Origin: Bradyrhizobium sp. Ai1a-2
Lineage (GTDB): Bacteria; Pseudomonadota; Alphaproteobacteria; Rhizobiales; Xanthobacteraceae
DNA length: 64,000 nt
Direction of reading: 5' to 3'
Assembly: GCF_000426245.1 (NCBI RefSeq)
Contig: NZ_AUEZ01000016.1
Span: 62,001 to 126,000 of the forward strand
The stretch's first letter is position 1, and each line of letters opens with the position of its first letter. A model generated the notes under the pieces. That model was not told the origin of the DNA. It did not search any database and saw nothing but the letters and a program-made list of their open reading frames with translations. Position numbers and translations under genes: made by a program. Below are positions 7,416-16,036 of the stretch, piece after piece.

Positions 7416-9454
7416 GCAGCATGGACCCGACGGAGATATTCCGTCAGGAGGCGAGCGAACTGTTCGAGACTCTCGAAGGGGCTTTGCTGGATCTCGGCCT
7501 GCGTCCCGATGACCGCGAACTGGTCGATTCGGCGTTTCGCGCCCTGCATACCATCAAGGGCTCAGGCGCGATGTTTGGCTTCGACAGGGTGGCCGCGTTC
7601 ACCCACGAATTTGAGACCGCCTTCGAACTGGTCCGCAAAGGCGAGATCAAGCCTACGCACGAGCTGATCGCTGTCGCGCTGGCGGCGAAGGACTATATCC
7701 GTGCCCTGATCGAAGCGCCCGATGACGCTGATCAGATCATCGGCGACGCCATCCTGGATGATCTGAAGCGCTTCGTTTCGCCTGTGGGGCAGGACCTGCT
7801 GGTCGAGCCTGACGTCGACGGCCCGCCGGTAAGCGAGAGCCGTCCGGCAGGCTGGCAACTGCGCCTCGAATTCGAGTCGCACATTCTCCGCAACGGCTCC
7901 AATCCGCTCGACCTCCTCGACGACCTCTGCAAGCTCGGTCCCTGTTTCGTCGTGCCGGTCACGGATGGCGTGCCGCTATTGGACGAGCTGGAGCCTGAGG
8001 ACTGCTATCTGAAATGGGACGTCACGCTGCATAGCGGCTGCGACAAGGCCGCCATCGACGACGTCTTCATGTTCGTGCAGGACGAGATGAAGCTGACGCT
8101 GGTGCCGCTGGCGCAGATCGAGCGCGCGGCGCCGGCGCTCGCTTTGCCGGTGGTGGAAGCTGAGCCGGCGGCTCCTCCCGCTCCGGCGCCGGCCGCTGCC
8201 CCGGTCCCCGTTGCGGCGGAGTCGGCCTTGCCGCCGGAGCGGAAGCGCGAGGAGCCGAAGCGCGCCGAAGAGCGCGGCATCGCCACTGTCCGCGTGCAGG
8301 CCGAGCGGCTCGACGAGTTGATGGACCGCGTCGGTGAGCTCGTCATCGCCCAGGCGCGGCTCAGCCAGTTGGCCGCGGCCGGCTCCGATCTCTCGATCAA
8401 GATGATCGCCGAGGAGATCGAGCGGCTGGCGGCTAGTCTGCGCGACACCACGATGGGCGCGCGGATGGTTCCGATCGGCTCGCTGTTCGGCCGCTTCCGA
8501 AGATTGGTCCACGATCTGTCCCGCGACCTCGGCAAGCCGGTCGAATTCGTCACCTCGGGCGAGGATACCGAGCTCGACAAGACCATGATCGAATGTCTCG
8601 CCGATCCGCTCGTGCACCTGATCCGCAACGCGATCGATCACGGCATCGAGGACTCCGAGACTCGCGCGTCGGCCGGCAAGACCGAGCAGGGGCGGATCGA
8701 GCTGCAGGCAATCCATTCCGGCGCGCAGGTCCTTGTCACCGTCAGGGACAATGGCGGCGGTCTCAACACCGCACGCATTCGCGCCAAGGCGGAAGAGCAG
8801 GGGCTGATCGCGCCGGGTACGGCGATGTCCGATCACGAGATCCACCAGTTCCTGTTCCATCCGGGGTTCTCGACCGCCCAGACCATCTCGGCGCTATCAG
8901 GCCGCGGCGTCGGCATGGACGTGGTCAAGCGCACCATCGAGAACATGCGCGGCTCGATCGATCTGTCGACCAAGGCCGGCGCGGGAACGTGCATCACGCT
9001 GCGCCTGCCGCTAACGCTCGCGATCATCGAGGGATTGTTGATCCGGGTCGGCGAGGGACGCTACATCATTCCGCTCCCGGCGGTCGAGGAGTGCGTCGAG
9101 CTCACGGCGGAGGAGGAGCGCTCGCGCGGGCGCAATTTCCTCAACGTGCGCGGCAATCTCGTGCCGTTCCTGCGGCTCCGCGACATTCTCGACGTGCGGG
9201 GCACGCCGGGACAGCATCAGAAGACGATCATCATCTCGACCGGAGAGACCCGCGTCGGGCTGGTTGCTGACCAGATCATTGGCAATCATCAGACCGTCAT
9301 CAAGTCGCTTTCGAAGCTGCATTCCGACGTCACGATCTTTTCCGGCGCGACCATCCTCGGTGACGGCACCGCGGCGCTTATTCTCGACGTGGCGCAACTC
9401 GTCGCGCTGGCGCAGTCGCGCGCGGAGAAGCAGCAGATGAGCGAGGCGGCTTAG
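7412..9454 (+). CDS. cheA: chemotaxis histidine kinase CheA
   Basis: Cytoplasmic kinase of the receptor array, 680 residues. The HPt domain at the N-terminus has phospho-histidine H46 (ALHTIKGSGAMFGF). A middle region (about 150-240) may be the CheY/CheB-binding domain, followed by a Pro/Ala-rich linker. The dimerisation helices begin near ERGIATVRVQAERLDELMD. The ATPase domain has an N box around residue 402 (HLIRNAIDHGIED), a G1 box (VRDNGGGLN) and a G2 box (GRGVGMDVV). The C-terminal CheW-like domain runs from about 530. There is no fused receiver. The ATG overlaps the cheY stop, and cheW follows the stop codon with no gap. Confidence 0.96.
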   Translation: MSSMDPTEIFRQEASELFETLEGALLDLGLRPDDRELVDSAFRALHTIKGSGAMFGFDRVAAFTHEFETAFELVRKGEIKPTHELIAVALAAKDYIRALIEAPDDADQIIGDAILDDLKRFVSPVGQDLLVEPDVDGPPVSESRPAGWQLRLEFESHILRNGSNPLDLLDDLCKLGPCFVVPVTDGVPLLDELEPEDCYLKWDVTLHSGCDKAAIDDVFMFVQDEMKLTLVPLAQIERAAPALALPVVEAEPAAPPAPAPAAAPVPVAAESALPPERKREEPKRAEERGIATVRVQAERLDELMDRVGELVIAQARLSQLAAAGSDLSIKMIAEEIERLAASLRDTTMGARMVPIGSLFGRFRRLVHDLSRDLGKPVEFVTSGEDTELDKTMIECLADPLVHLIRNAIDHGIEDSETRASAGKTEQGRIELQAIHSGAQVLVTVRDNGGGLNTARIRAKAEEQGLIAPGTAMSDHEIHQFLFHPGFSTAQTISALSGRGVGMDVVKRTIENMRGSIDLSTKAGAGTCITLRLPLTLAIIEGLLIRVGEGRYIIPLPAVEECVELTAEEERSRGRNFLNVRGNLVPFLRLRDILDVRGTPGQHQKTIIISTGETRVGLVADQIIGNHQTVIKSLSKLHSDVTIFSGATILGDGTAALILDVAQLVALAQSRAEKQQMSEAA

Positions 9455-9925
9455 ATGGCGACAGATCGGCAGCAAGACGCCGGAACCGTCCAGGACGGTT
9501 CGATGCAGGTGGTCATGATCGGGCTCGGCGACGAGAAATTCGCGCTCGATGCCGGTTTGGTGCGGGAGATCATCGATCCCGTTCCCGCAACCAAAGTGGC
9601 CGGCGCGCGGTCCTTCGTGCCCAGCGTCATCAATGTGCGCGGCAACGTCATTCCGCTGGCCGACCTGCGCATCCGTTTCGGGATGCCGCAGACCGAAGAT
9701 TCCGCCGACACCCGGATCGTCGTGATCGAGGTCGGCATCGACAACGAGCCGGTTCTGGTCGGCCTCACCGCCGACAAGGTCTACGAGGTCACCGAGATCT
9801 CGCGGACCGACGTGCAGCAGACGCCGCGCGTCGGCATGCATTGGAAGCCGGAGTTCATCCGCTTCATCACCAAGTGGCGTGAAGAGTTCGTCATCGTACC
9901 GAACATGGAACGTATCCTGAATTGA
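9455..9925 (+). CDS. cheW: CheW coupling protein (first copy)
   Basis: Adaptor of 156 residues coupling receptors to CheA. It has the CheW double beta-barrel signature: [14 protein letters not shown], then [20 protein letters not shown], and a C-terminal strand ([13 protein letters not shown]). It begins directly after the cheA stop and lies 34 bases before the first receptor gene, suggesting dedicated pairing with those receptors. A second, divergent CheW is encoded after the receptors, so the array may contain two coupling proteins. Confidence 0.94.
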   Translation: MATDRQQDAGTVQDGSMQVVMIGLGDEKFALDAGLVREIIDPVPATKVAGARSFVPSVINVRGNVIPLADLRIRFGMPQTEDSADTRIVVIEVGIDNEPVLVGLTADKVYEVTEISRTDVQQTPRVGMHWKPEFIRFITKWREEFVIVPNMERILN

Positions 9926-9959
9926 GGAAGTCTCGGGGGCGAGACTTGAGGGGCTGAAA

Positions 9960-11657
9960 ATGAGATTTACTGTCAAGGCGAAGTTGGCCTGTGCCTTCGG
10001 CGCGATCATCGTGCTGTCCGCGGTGAGCGGCGCTGTGGCCTACATGAAACTCAACGACATGGTGGCGACGACGGATAGCCTCGTCGCCCGCGCCGGCCGC
10101 ATGGAAAAGGCAGCCGAACTCGAGAAGGACGTCCTGTTTCAGGTCCGGGCCGAGAAGAACGCGATCCTGGTGCCCGAAGGCGACATGGACCGGTTTTTGG
10201 CCGACATCGACAAGATTCGTGGCTCCACGTTGAAGCTGAAGGACGAGATTCATTCGGCCGCAAGCGAACAAGGCAAGCGGTTGATCGAGAACTTCACCAC
10301 CGCCTATGCCAAAATGAATTCGGTACAGGACGAGACGCTCAAGCTGGCAAGAACCGACAGGACGAAGGCCGCCGAGCGATCGATGACCGTTGTCCGCCAG
10401 GCCGTTGCCGAGTCCATGGAGGCGGCCGACGCCTATATCGGCTACGCGAAGAAGGTCATGGCGGAGCAGGCTGAGCAGGCCAAGGAAGAAGGCCGCAGCG
10501 CGACCGTCATGCTGGCAGGCCTGGTTATTGCGTCACTCGTCGTCGGGCTCGGCGCGGCGATCTGGATCTCGTTCAGCATCGGCCGCGCCCTGGGTCGGGC
10601 GGTCGGTCTGGCCGGCGCAGTCGCCGACGGCGATCTCAGCCAGACCATTTCCGTCGCCAGCAACGACGAGATCGGCGATCTCGTCAAGTCGCTGAACGTA
10701 ATGGTCGAGAAGCTCCGCACGATCGTCGCGGAAGCCCTGACGGCGGCGCAGAACGTCTCGGCCGGAAGCCAGGAGCTTTCGGCCAGCGCCGAGCAGCTCT
10801 CGCAGGGTGCGACCGAGCAGGCGTCTTCGGCTGAAGAAGCCTCCTCCTCGATGGAGGAGATGGCCGCCAATGTGAAGCAGAACGCCGACAACGCCAACCG
10901 GACCGAGAAGATCGCGACGCAATCGGCCAGGGATGCCGAAGCCAGCGGCGGCGCTGTCGGCCGGGCTGTCGAAGCCATGCAGACGATCGCGGAAAAGATC
11001 ACGATCGTGCAGGAGATCGCGCGGCAGACCGACCTGTTGGCCCTGAATGCGGCGGTGGAAGCGGCGCGCGCCGGCGAGCACGGCAAGGGCTTTGCGGTGG
11101 TCGCCTCCGAAGTGCGCAAGCTCGCCGAACGCAGCCAGGCGGCCGCCGCCGAGATCGGCACGCTGTCAACCGAAAGCGTGAAGGTCGCGCAAGAGGCGGG
11201 CAGCATGCTCGCCAAGCTCGTGCCCGATATCAAGAAAACCGCGGACCTGGTGCAGGAGATCACGGCGGCCTGCCGCGAGCAGGATGTCGGCTCGGCGCAG
11301 ATCAACCAGGCGATCCAGCAGCTCGACAAGGTCGGACAGCAGAACGCCAGCGCATCCGAGCAGGTCTCCTCGACCTCGGAAGAGCTCGCCTCCCAGGCCG
11401 AGCAGTTGCAGTCGACGATCGCCTTCTTCCGCATCGACCATGGCCGCAAGGCCGCTGCCGCGCCGATCGACAAAGCGGTCAGCCAACTGCGCGCGACGGC
11501 CGCGACAATGGCCGCCGCCGATCGCGGCGCCCGGAAGCCGCCGGCGGCCGAGACCAGGCCGCAGGGCCGTCGCCCGCTCAAGGTCGCCAATGGCGGCGGC
11601 TTCGCTTTCGCGCTGGACGGAGATGAGGACGACCGCGACGCTGACTTTCAGCGCTGA
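9960..11657 (+). CDS. methyl-accepting chemotaxis protein, short-HAMP copy
   Basis: Transmembrane chemoreceptor of 565 residues. TM1 is about 7-29 and TM2 about 183-207, enclosing a helical periplasmic domain of four-helix-bundle type. A HAMP segment follows ([16 protein letters not shown] to [12 protein letters not shown]), then the coiled signalling domain with the hairpin tip [18 protein letters not shown]. Glu/Gln-rich methylation helices are visible ([18 protein letters not shown]). The C-terminus is a Gly/Phe patch followed by an acidic tail ending DADFQR, shared with the next receptor. Compared with that paralogue it lacks 39 residues just after the HAMP. The ligand is unknown. Confidence 0.95.
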   Translation: MRFTVKAKLACAFGAIIVLSAVSGAVAYMKLNDMVATTDSLVARAGRMEKAAELEKDVLFQVRAEKNAILVPEGDMDRFLADIDKIRGSTLKLKDEIHSAASEQGKRLIENFTTAYAKMNSVQDETLKLARTDRTKAAERSMTVVRQAVAESMEAADAYIGYAKKVMAEQAEQAKEEGRSATVMLAGLVIASLVVGLGAAIWISFSIGRALGRAVGLAGAVADGDLSQTISVASNDEIGDLVKSLNVMVEKLRTIVAEALTAAQNVSAGSQELSASAEQLSQGATEQASSAEEASSSMEEMAANVKQNADNANRTEKIATQSARDAEASGGAVGRAVEAMQTIAEKITIVQEIARQTDLLALNAAVEAARAGEHGKGFAVVASEVRKLAERSQAAAAEIGTLSTESVKVAQEAGSMLAKLVPDIKKTADLVQEITAACREQDVGSAQINQAIQQLDKVGQQNASASEQVSSTSEELASQAEQLQSTIAFFRIDHGRKAAAAPIDKAVSQLRATAATMAAADRGARKPPAAETRPQGRRPLKVANGGGFAFALDGDEDDRDADFQR

Positions 11658-11741
11658 GGGGCGAAGCGTTAGTTGGTGGGTTAGCAGGTCGGATCGCTTG
11701 CCGTCCGACCAACCATTCGAGCATTTCTTTTGGGGGCTGAA

Positions 11742-13550
11742 ATGAGACTTACCGTCAAAGCAAAGCTGGCCGGCGCCTTTGGCCTTGTCATCCTGTTGTC
11801 CATGGTCGCGGGCGCGGTGGGCTACGTGAAGCTCGGCGACATGGTCAACACGGCCGAGACTCTCGTTTCGCGGGCCGGGCGCATGGAAAAGGCTGCCGAA
11901 CTTGAAAAGGGCATCCTGCTTCAGGTGCGGGCGGAGAAGAACTCCATCATCGCTTCGGAAAAGAACTATGATCAGTTCGTGGCGGAACTGGCGAAGATTC
12001 GCGAACAGCTCTTGAAGACCAGGGACGAGATCTACGCCGGGGCGACCGACAGGGGCAAGAAGCTGATCGATGCCTTCTCGGCCGCCTACGTCAAGCTGAA
12101 TGCCTATCAGGACGAGACGGTTCGCCTCGCCAAGGTCGACAAGCTGGCCGCGACTGATCGCTCGATGAATGACGGTCGCAAGGCGGTCGCTGACGCGCTG
12201 GAGGCCGCAAACGCCTACATCACGCTTGTCAAGCAAGCGATGGCCGAGCAGACCGAGCAGGCAAGGCAGGACGGGACGCGCGCGGAGATGTTGTTGATCA
12301 TCCTGGTGATCAGCTCCTTCTTGATCGCGGTGGCGGCAGCGACCTGGATCGCGCTCAACATCAGCCGCGGGCTCAGCCGTGCCGTCAATCTCGCTGATGC
12401 AGTTGCGATCGGTGATCTCAGCCAGAAGATCGACGTCGTCAGCAACGACGAGATCGGCGATCTCGTCAAGTCGCTGAATGCGATGACCGTGAACCTGAAC
12501 CGAACGGCGGCCGTCGCCAACGAGATCGCGCAGGGCAATCTCATCGTCGAGGCCAAGCGCCTGTCGGACAAGGATACGCTCGGCATGGCGCTGGAGCGCA
12601 TGGTCGAGAAGCTCCGCACCATCGTCGCGGAAGCGCTGACGGCGGCGCAGAACGTCTCGGCCGGCAGCCAGGAGCTTTCCGCCAGCGCCGAGCAGCTCTC
12701 GCAAGGCGCGACCGAGCAGGCATCGTCGGCTGAAGAGGCCTCCTCCTCGATGGAGGAAATGGCGGCTAATGTGAAGCAGAACGCCGAGAACGCCAACCAG
12801 ACCGAGAAGATCGCGGGGCAGTCGGCCAAGGATGCCGAAGCCAGCGGCGCCGCGGTCGGCCGGGCCGTCGAGGCGATGCAGACGATCGCCGAGAAGATCA
12901 CCATCGTGCAGGAGATCGCGCGCCAGACCGACCTCTTGGCCCTGAACGCCGCGGTCGAGGCGGCGCGCGCCGGCGAGCACGGCAAGGGCTTTGCGGTGGT
13001 CGCTTCGGAGGTCCGCAAGCTCGCCGAGCGCAGCCAGGCGGCGGCCGCCGAGATCGGCACGCTCTCCGGGGAAACCGTGAAGGTGGCGCAGGAAGCGGGC
13101 AGCATGCTGGCCAAGCTGGTGCCTGATATCAAGAAGACGGCGGAGCTGGTGGAAGAGATCACGGCGGCCTGCCGCGAGCAGGATGTCGGCTCGGCGCAGA
13201 TCAACCAGGCGATCCAGCAGCTCGACAAGGTCGGCCAGCAGAACGCCAGCGCATCCGAGCAGGTCTCCTCGACGTCGGAAGAACTCGCCTCCCAGGCCGA
13301 ACAGTTGCAATCGACCATCGCCTACTTCCGTATCGACCAGGCCAAGGACAGGCCGGCGGCTGCGATGCCGATCGAGCACGCCGTCGGCCAGCTCCGCGCG
13401 AAAGCCGCGAGCATGGCCGCCGCCGACCGCAACGCCAAAAAACCCGCGGCCAAGCCGGCGCGTGCGCTCAAGGCGGCCGCCGGCGGCGGTGGCTTCGCCT
13501 TCGCGATGGAAGATGGCGAGGACGCTCGCGACGCCGATTTTCAGCGCTAG
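11742..13550 (+). CDS. methyl-accepting chemotaxis protein, long-HAMP paralogue
   Basis: Second receptor of the tandem pair, 602 residues from the ATG at 11742 (a TTG four codons upstream is in frame, but the preceding gene also starts at MRxTVKAKLA). It has TM1, a four-helix sensor domain, TM2 near 183, HAMP, an additional HAMP-like helix pair (about 246-290, including [12 protein letters not shown]) and a signalling domain nearly identical to the first receptor over about 240 residues. The tail again ends DADFQR. The sensor halves are clearly more divergent than the signalling halves, as expected for a duplication followed by ligand diversification or gene conversion of the 3' halves. Confidence 0.95.
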   Translation: MRLTVKAKLAGAFGLVILLSMVAGAVGYVKLGDMVNTAETLVSRAGRMEKAAELEKGILLQVRAEKNSIIASEKNYDQFVAELAKIREQLLKTRDEIYAGATDRGKKLIDAFSAAYVKLNAYQDETVRLAKVDKLAATDRSMNDGRKAVADALEAANAYITLVKQAMAEQTEQARQDGTRAEMLLIILVISSFLIAVAAATWIALNISRGLSRAVNLADAVAIGDLSQKIDVVSNDEIGDLVKSLNAMTVNLNRTAAVANEIAQGNLIVEAKRLSDKDTLGMALERMVEKLRTIVAEALTAAQNVSAGSQELSASAEQLSQGATEQASSAEEASSSMEEMAANVKQNAENANQTEKIAGQSAKDAEASGAAVGRAVEAMQTIAEKITIVQEIARQTDLLALNAAVEAARAGEHGKGFAVVASEVRKLAERSQAAAAEIGTLSGETVKVAQEAGSMLAKLVPDIKKTAELVEEITAACREQDVGSAQINQAIQQLDKVGQQNASASEQVSSTSEELASQAEQLQSTIAYFRIDQAKDRPAAAMPIEHAVGQLRAKAASMAAADRNAKKPAAKPARALKAAAGGGGFAFAMEDGEDARDADFQR

Positions 13551-13577
13551 CAACACGCGGGACCGGAAGGACGCAAC

Positions 13578-14063
13578 ATGGCCGGCACGGCTCAATATCT
13601 GACGCTCGGTCTTGCCGGGGAAACCTTCGGCATCAGCATCTGCAACGTTCGCGAAATCCTCGACATGCGCCCGATTTCGCGACTGCCGCACGCGCCGCAT
13701 TTCATGCTCGGCATGATCGATGTGCGAGGGAGCGGCTATCCGATCGTCGACCTCCGTCTGAAGCTCGATCTGCCGAGCGTGCCGGCGACGGAGGCGACGC
13801 GCATCATCATCCTGGACGTGCCGATGAACGACCGCCTGGTTGGCGTCGGCTTCGTGGCGGACTGCGTGTTCGAGGTCACCGACATCGACGAGGGCTCGAT
13901 CGGTCCCGTGCCCTCGGTCGGTGGACGCTGGCAATCCGACTACATCGCCGGCATCGGACGCAAGGGAGAAAAGTTCGTCATCATCTTCGATCTCGCGCGA
14001 TTGATGGCCGACGCGGAAGTGCCCGCGGACGAAGCCCGGGTCGACGCATCAGCCGCAGCCTAG
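13578..14063 (+). CDS. cheW: CheW coupling protein (second copy)
   Basis: A CheW family protein of 161 residues with LGLAGETFGISICNVREILDM-like opening strands, the conserved MIDVRGSGYPIVDLRLKL segment and a C-terminal GEKFVIIFDLARL. It is only distantly similar to the CheW encoded at 9455, so the two are probably not interchangeable. It has a short Ala/Asp-rich extension at the end. It lies 28 bases after the second receptor and 17 before cheR. Confidence 0.93.
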   Translation: MAGTAQYLTLGLAGETFGISICNVREILDMRPISRLPHAPHFMLGMIDVRGSGYPIVDLRLKLDLPSVPATEATRIIILDVPMNDRLVGVGFVADCVFEVTDIDEGSIGPVPSVGGRWQSDYIAGIGRKGEKFVIIFDLARLMADAEVPADEARVDASAAA

Positions 14064-14079
14064 ATTTACGAAATCGGCG

Positions 14080-14922
14080 ATGCTGGGGGCAGGGGTACAC
14101 CTATCCGATCGTCAATTCCGCACGATCGCTCAATTGATTGAGGGGCAGGTGGGCATCAAGCTGCCTGCCGGCAAGCGCCTGATGCTGGAGGGGCGGCTGC
14201 ACAAGCGCGTCCGCGCGCTCAATTATTCCGGGCTCAACGAATATGTCGAGCATCTGTTCGACAATGGCCTGCCCGACAACGAACTCACCCATCTGATCGA
14301 TGTGGTCACGACCAACAAGACGGATTTCTTCCGCGAGCCGGCGCATTTCACCTTCTTGAAGGAGGTTGCGGTGCCGGCGCTGCTGAAGCCACGCGGCCGC
14401 GGATCGCATGGGCTGAAGATATGGAGCGCGGCCTGCTCGACCGGCATGGAAGCCTATACGACCGCGATGGTTCTCGACGACATGACGAGGTCCGGCACCA
14501 GGTTCCAGTTTCGCATCCTCGGAACGGATATCTCGACCGCGGTCCTGCGGCTCGCCAAGGCCGCCATCTATACGCGCGACGTCATCGCGCCGGTCCCTGC
14601 CGAGTTCGTGAAGCGCTACTTCCTGTCGTCAAAGGACCGGTCGAGCAACGAGGTGCGCGTGGTGCCGGAATTGCGCCGACTGACGAATTTCATGCGGATG
14701 AACTTGATGGATTCCAGCTATCCCGTGGATCGCGACGTCGACATCATCTTTTGCCGGAACGTCCTGATCTATTTCGACAGGCAGACGCAGCGCAAGGTCG
14801 TCGATCAGCTTTGCTCGCATCTGCGGCCGGGGGGCTATCTGCTGGTGGGGCATTCCGAATCGATGATCCACAACACGGTGCCGACATTGAAGCAGGTTCA
14901 ACCAACGATCTTCAGGGTCTAG
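14080..14922 (+). CDS. cheR: chemotaxis protein methyltransferase CheR
   Basis: SAM-dependent methylation of receptor glutamates. The protein has 280 residues. The N-terminal helical domain (LSDRQFRTIAQLIEGQVGI) binds receptor helices. The Rossmann domain has the motif KIWSAACSTGMEAYTTA, in which MEAY replaces the common EEPY, then ILGTDIS and the family signature FCRNVLIYF. It ends with GHSESMIHNTVP. There are no TPR or other extensions. The start at 14080 gives MLGAGVHLSDRQF; the adjacent cheB starts three bases after the stop. Confidence 0.95.
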   Translation: MLGAGVHLSDRQFRTIAQLIEGQVGIKLPAGKRLMLEGRLHKRVRALNYSGLNEYVEHLFDNGLPDNELTHLIDVVTTNKTDFFREPAHFTFLKEVAVPALLKPRGRGSHGLKIWSAACSTGMEAYTTAMVLDDMTRSGTRFQFRILGTDISTAVLRLAKAAIYTRDVIAPVPAEFVKRYFLSSKDRSSNEVRVVPELRRLTNFMRMNLMDSSYPVDRDVDIIFCRNVLIYFDRQTQRKVVDQLCSHLRPGGYLLVGHSESMIHNTVPTLKQVQPTIFRV

Positions 14923-14925
14923 CGC

Positions 14926-16032
14926 ATGGTCAACACGGCAATGCCCAGGCAAAAACTTCGCGTGCTGATCGTGGACGATTCGGCGTCGGTCCGCCAAATC
15001 CTCACGAGCATCCTGAGCGAGGATCCGGATATCGAGGTGATGGCGACGGCGTCCGATCCGTTCGCCGCGGCGCGGCGACTGCAGAACGAGTTGCCCGACG
15101 TGATTATCCTCGACATCGAGATGCCGCGCATGGATGGAATCACCTTCCTGCGCAAGATCATGGCGCAGCGCCCGATCCCGGTGATCATCTGCTCCTCGCT
15201 CACCGAAGAGGGCTCCGATCAGATGTTCGAAGCGTTCGAGGCCGGTGCGGTCGATATCGTTCCCAAGCCGCGGATCGATACGCGGCAGGCGCTCCTGGAA
15301 TGCTCGAGCCGGCTGCGCGAAGCCGTGAAGTCGGCCGCGCGCGCGCGTGTGCGCCCGCGTCTGCAACGGCGCATCGTCGAGAAGAAGCTGACCGCGGATG
15401 CGATCATGCCGCCGCCGATCCAGGGGCGTTCGCGGCCGACCACCGAGCGCATCGTCTGCATCGGCGTCTCGACCGGCGGCACCGAGGCGCTGCTCGACGT
15501 GCTGGAGGCGCTGCCGCCGAATTGTCCGGGGATCCTGATCGTCCAGCACATGCCGCAGGGCTTCACCGCGGCGTTCGCGCGGCGTCTCAACGCTGCCTGC
15601 CAGATCACGGTGAAGGAGGCCGAGGATGGCGAGCCGGTGCAGCCAGGCTGCGCCTATATCGCGCCCGGCGCCCGCCACATGCTGCTACAGCGCACCGGCT
15701 TGCGTTACAGCATCGCGATCAAGGACGGTCCGCCGGTGTCGCGGCATCGGCCCTCGGCCGACGTCCTGTTTCGTTCGGCGGCTCAATATGCCGGCCGCAA
15801 TGCCCTCGGGATCATCATGACGGGGATGGGCGACGACGGCGCAAGGGGCCTTTTGGAGATGCGCAAGCTTGGCGCTGCGACGCGCGCGCAGGATGAGGAG
15901 AGCTGCGTGGTGTTCGGCATGCCGAAAGAGGCGATCGCACACGGTGCCGTCGAGAAGGTGGTCTCGCTCGGCCAGATCTCCCGGGAAATCATGCTCTGGC
16001 ACCAGGCCGGACAACCTGCTTTGACGGAATGA
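14926..16032 (+). CDS. cheB: chemotaxis methylesterase/deamidase CheB
   Basis: Protein of 368 residues opposing CheR. The receiver domain (about 10-125) has phospho-acceptor D63 (ILDIEMPRMDG). A basic linker of about 45 residues follows, then the methylesterase domain with the complete catalytic triad: S182 (GVSTGGTEALL), H208 (IVQHMPQGF) and D304 (MTGMGDDGA). The C-terminal part is slightly longer than in enteric CheB. It completes the adaptation pair with cheR and is followed four bases later by the receptor-like gene. Confidence 0.96.
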   Translation: MVNTAMPRQKLRVLIVDDSASVRQILTSILSEDPDIEVMATASDPFAAARRLQNELPDVIILDIEMPRMDGITFLRKIMAQRPIPVIICSSLTEEGSDQMFEAFEAGAVDIVPKPRIDTRQALLECSSRLREAVKSAARARVRPRLQRRIVEKKLTADAIMPPPIQGRSRPTTERIVCIGVSTGGTEALLDVLEALPPNCPGILIVQHMPQGFTAAFARRLNAACQITVKEAEDGEPVQPGCAYIAPGARHMLLQRTGLRYSIAIKDGPPVSRHRPSADVLFRSAAQYAGRNALGIIMTGMGDDGARGLLEMRKLGAATRAQDEESCVVFGMPKEAIAHGAVEKVVSLGQISREIMLWHQAGQPALTE

Positions 16033-16036
16033 TGCA

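Noticed and set aside
11166..13934. 922-codon minus-strand frame
   Set aside because: It mirrors the second receptor and CheW; its sequence is R/D/L/G-rich with no domain.
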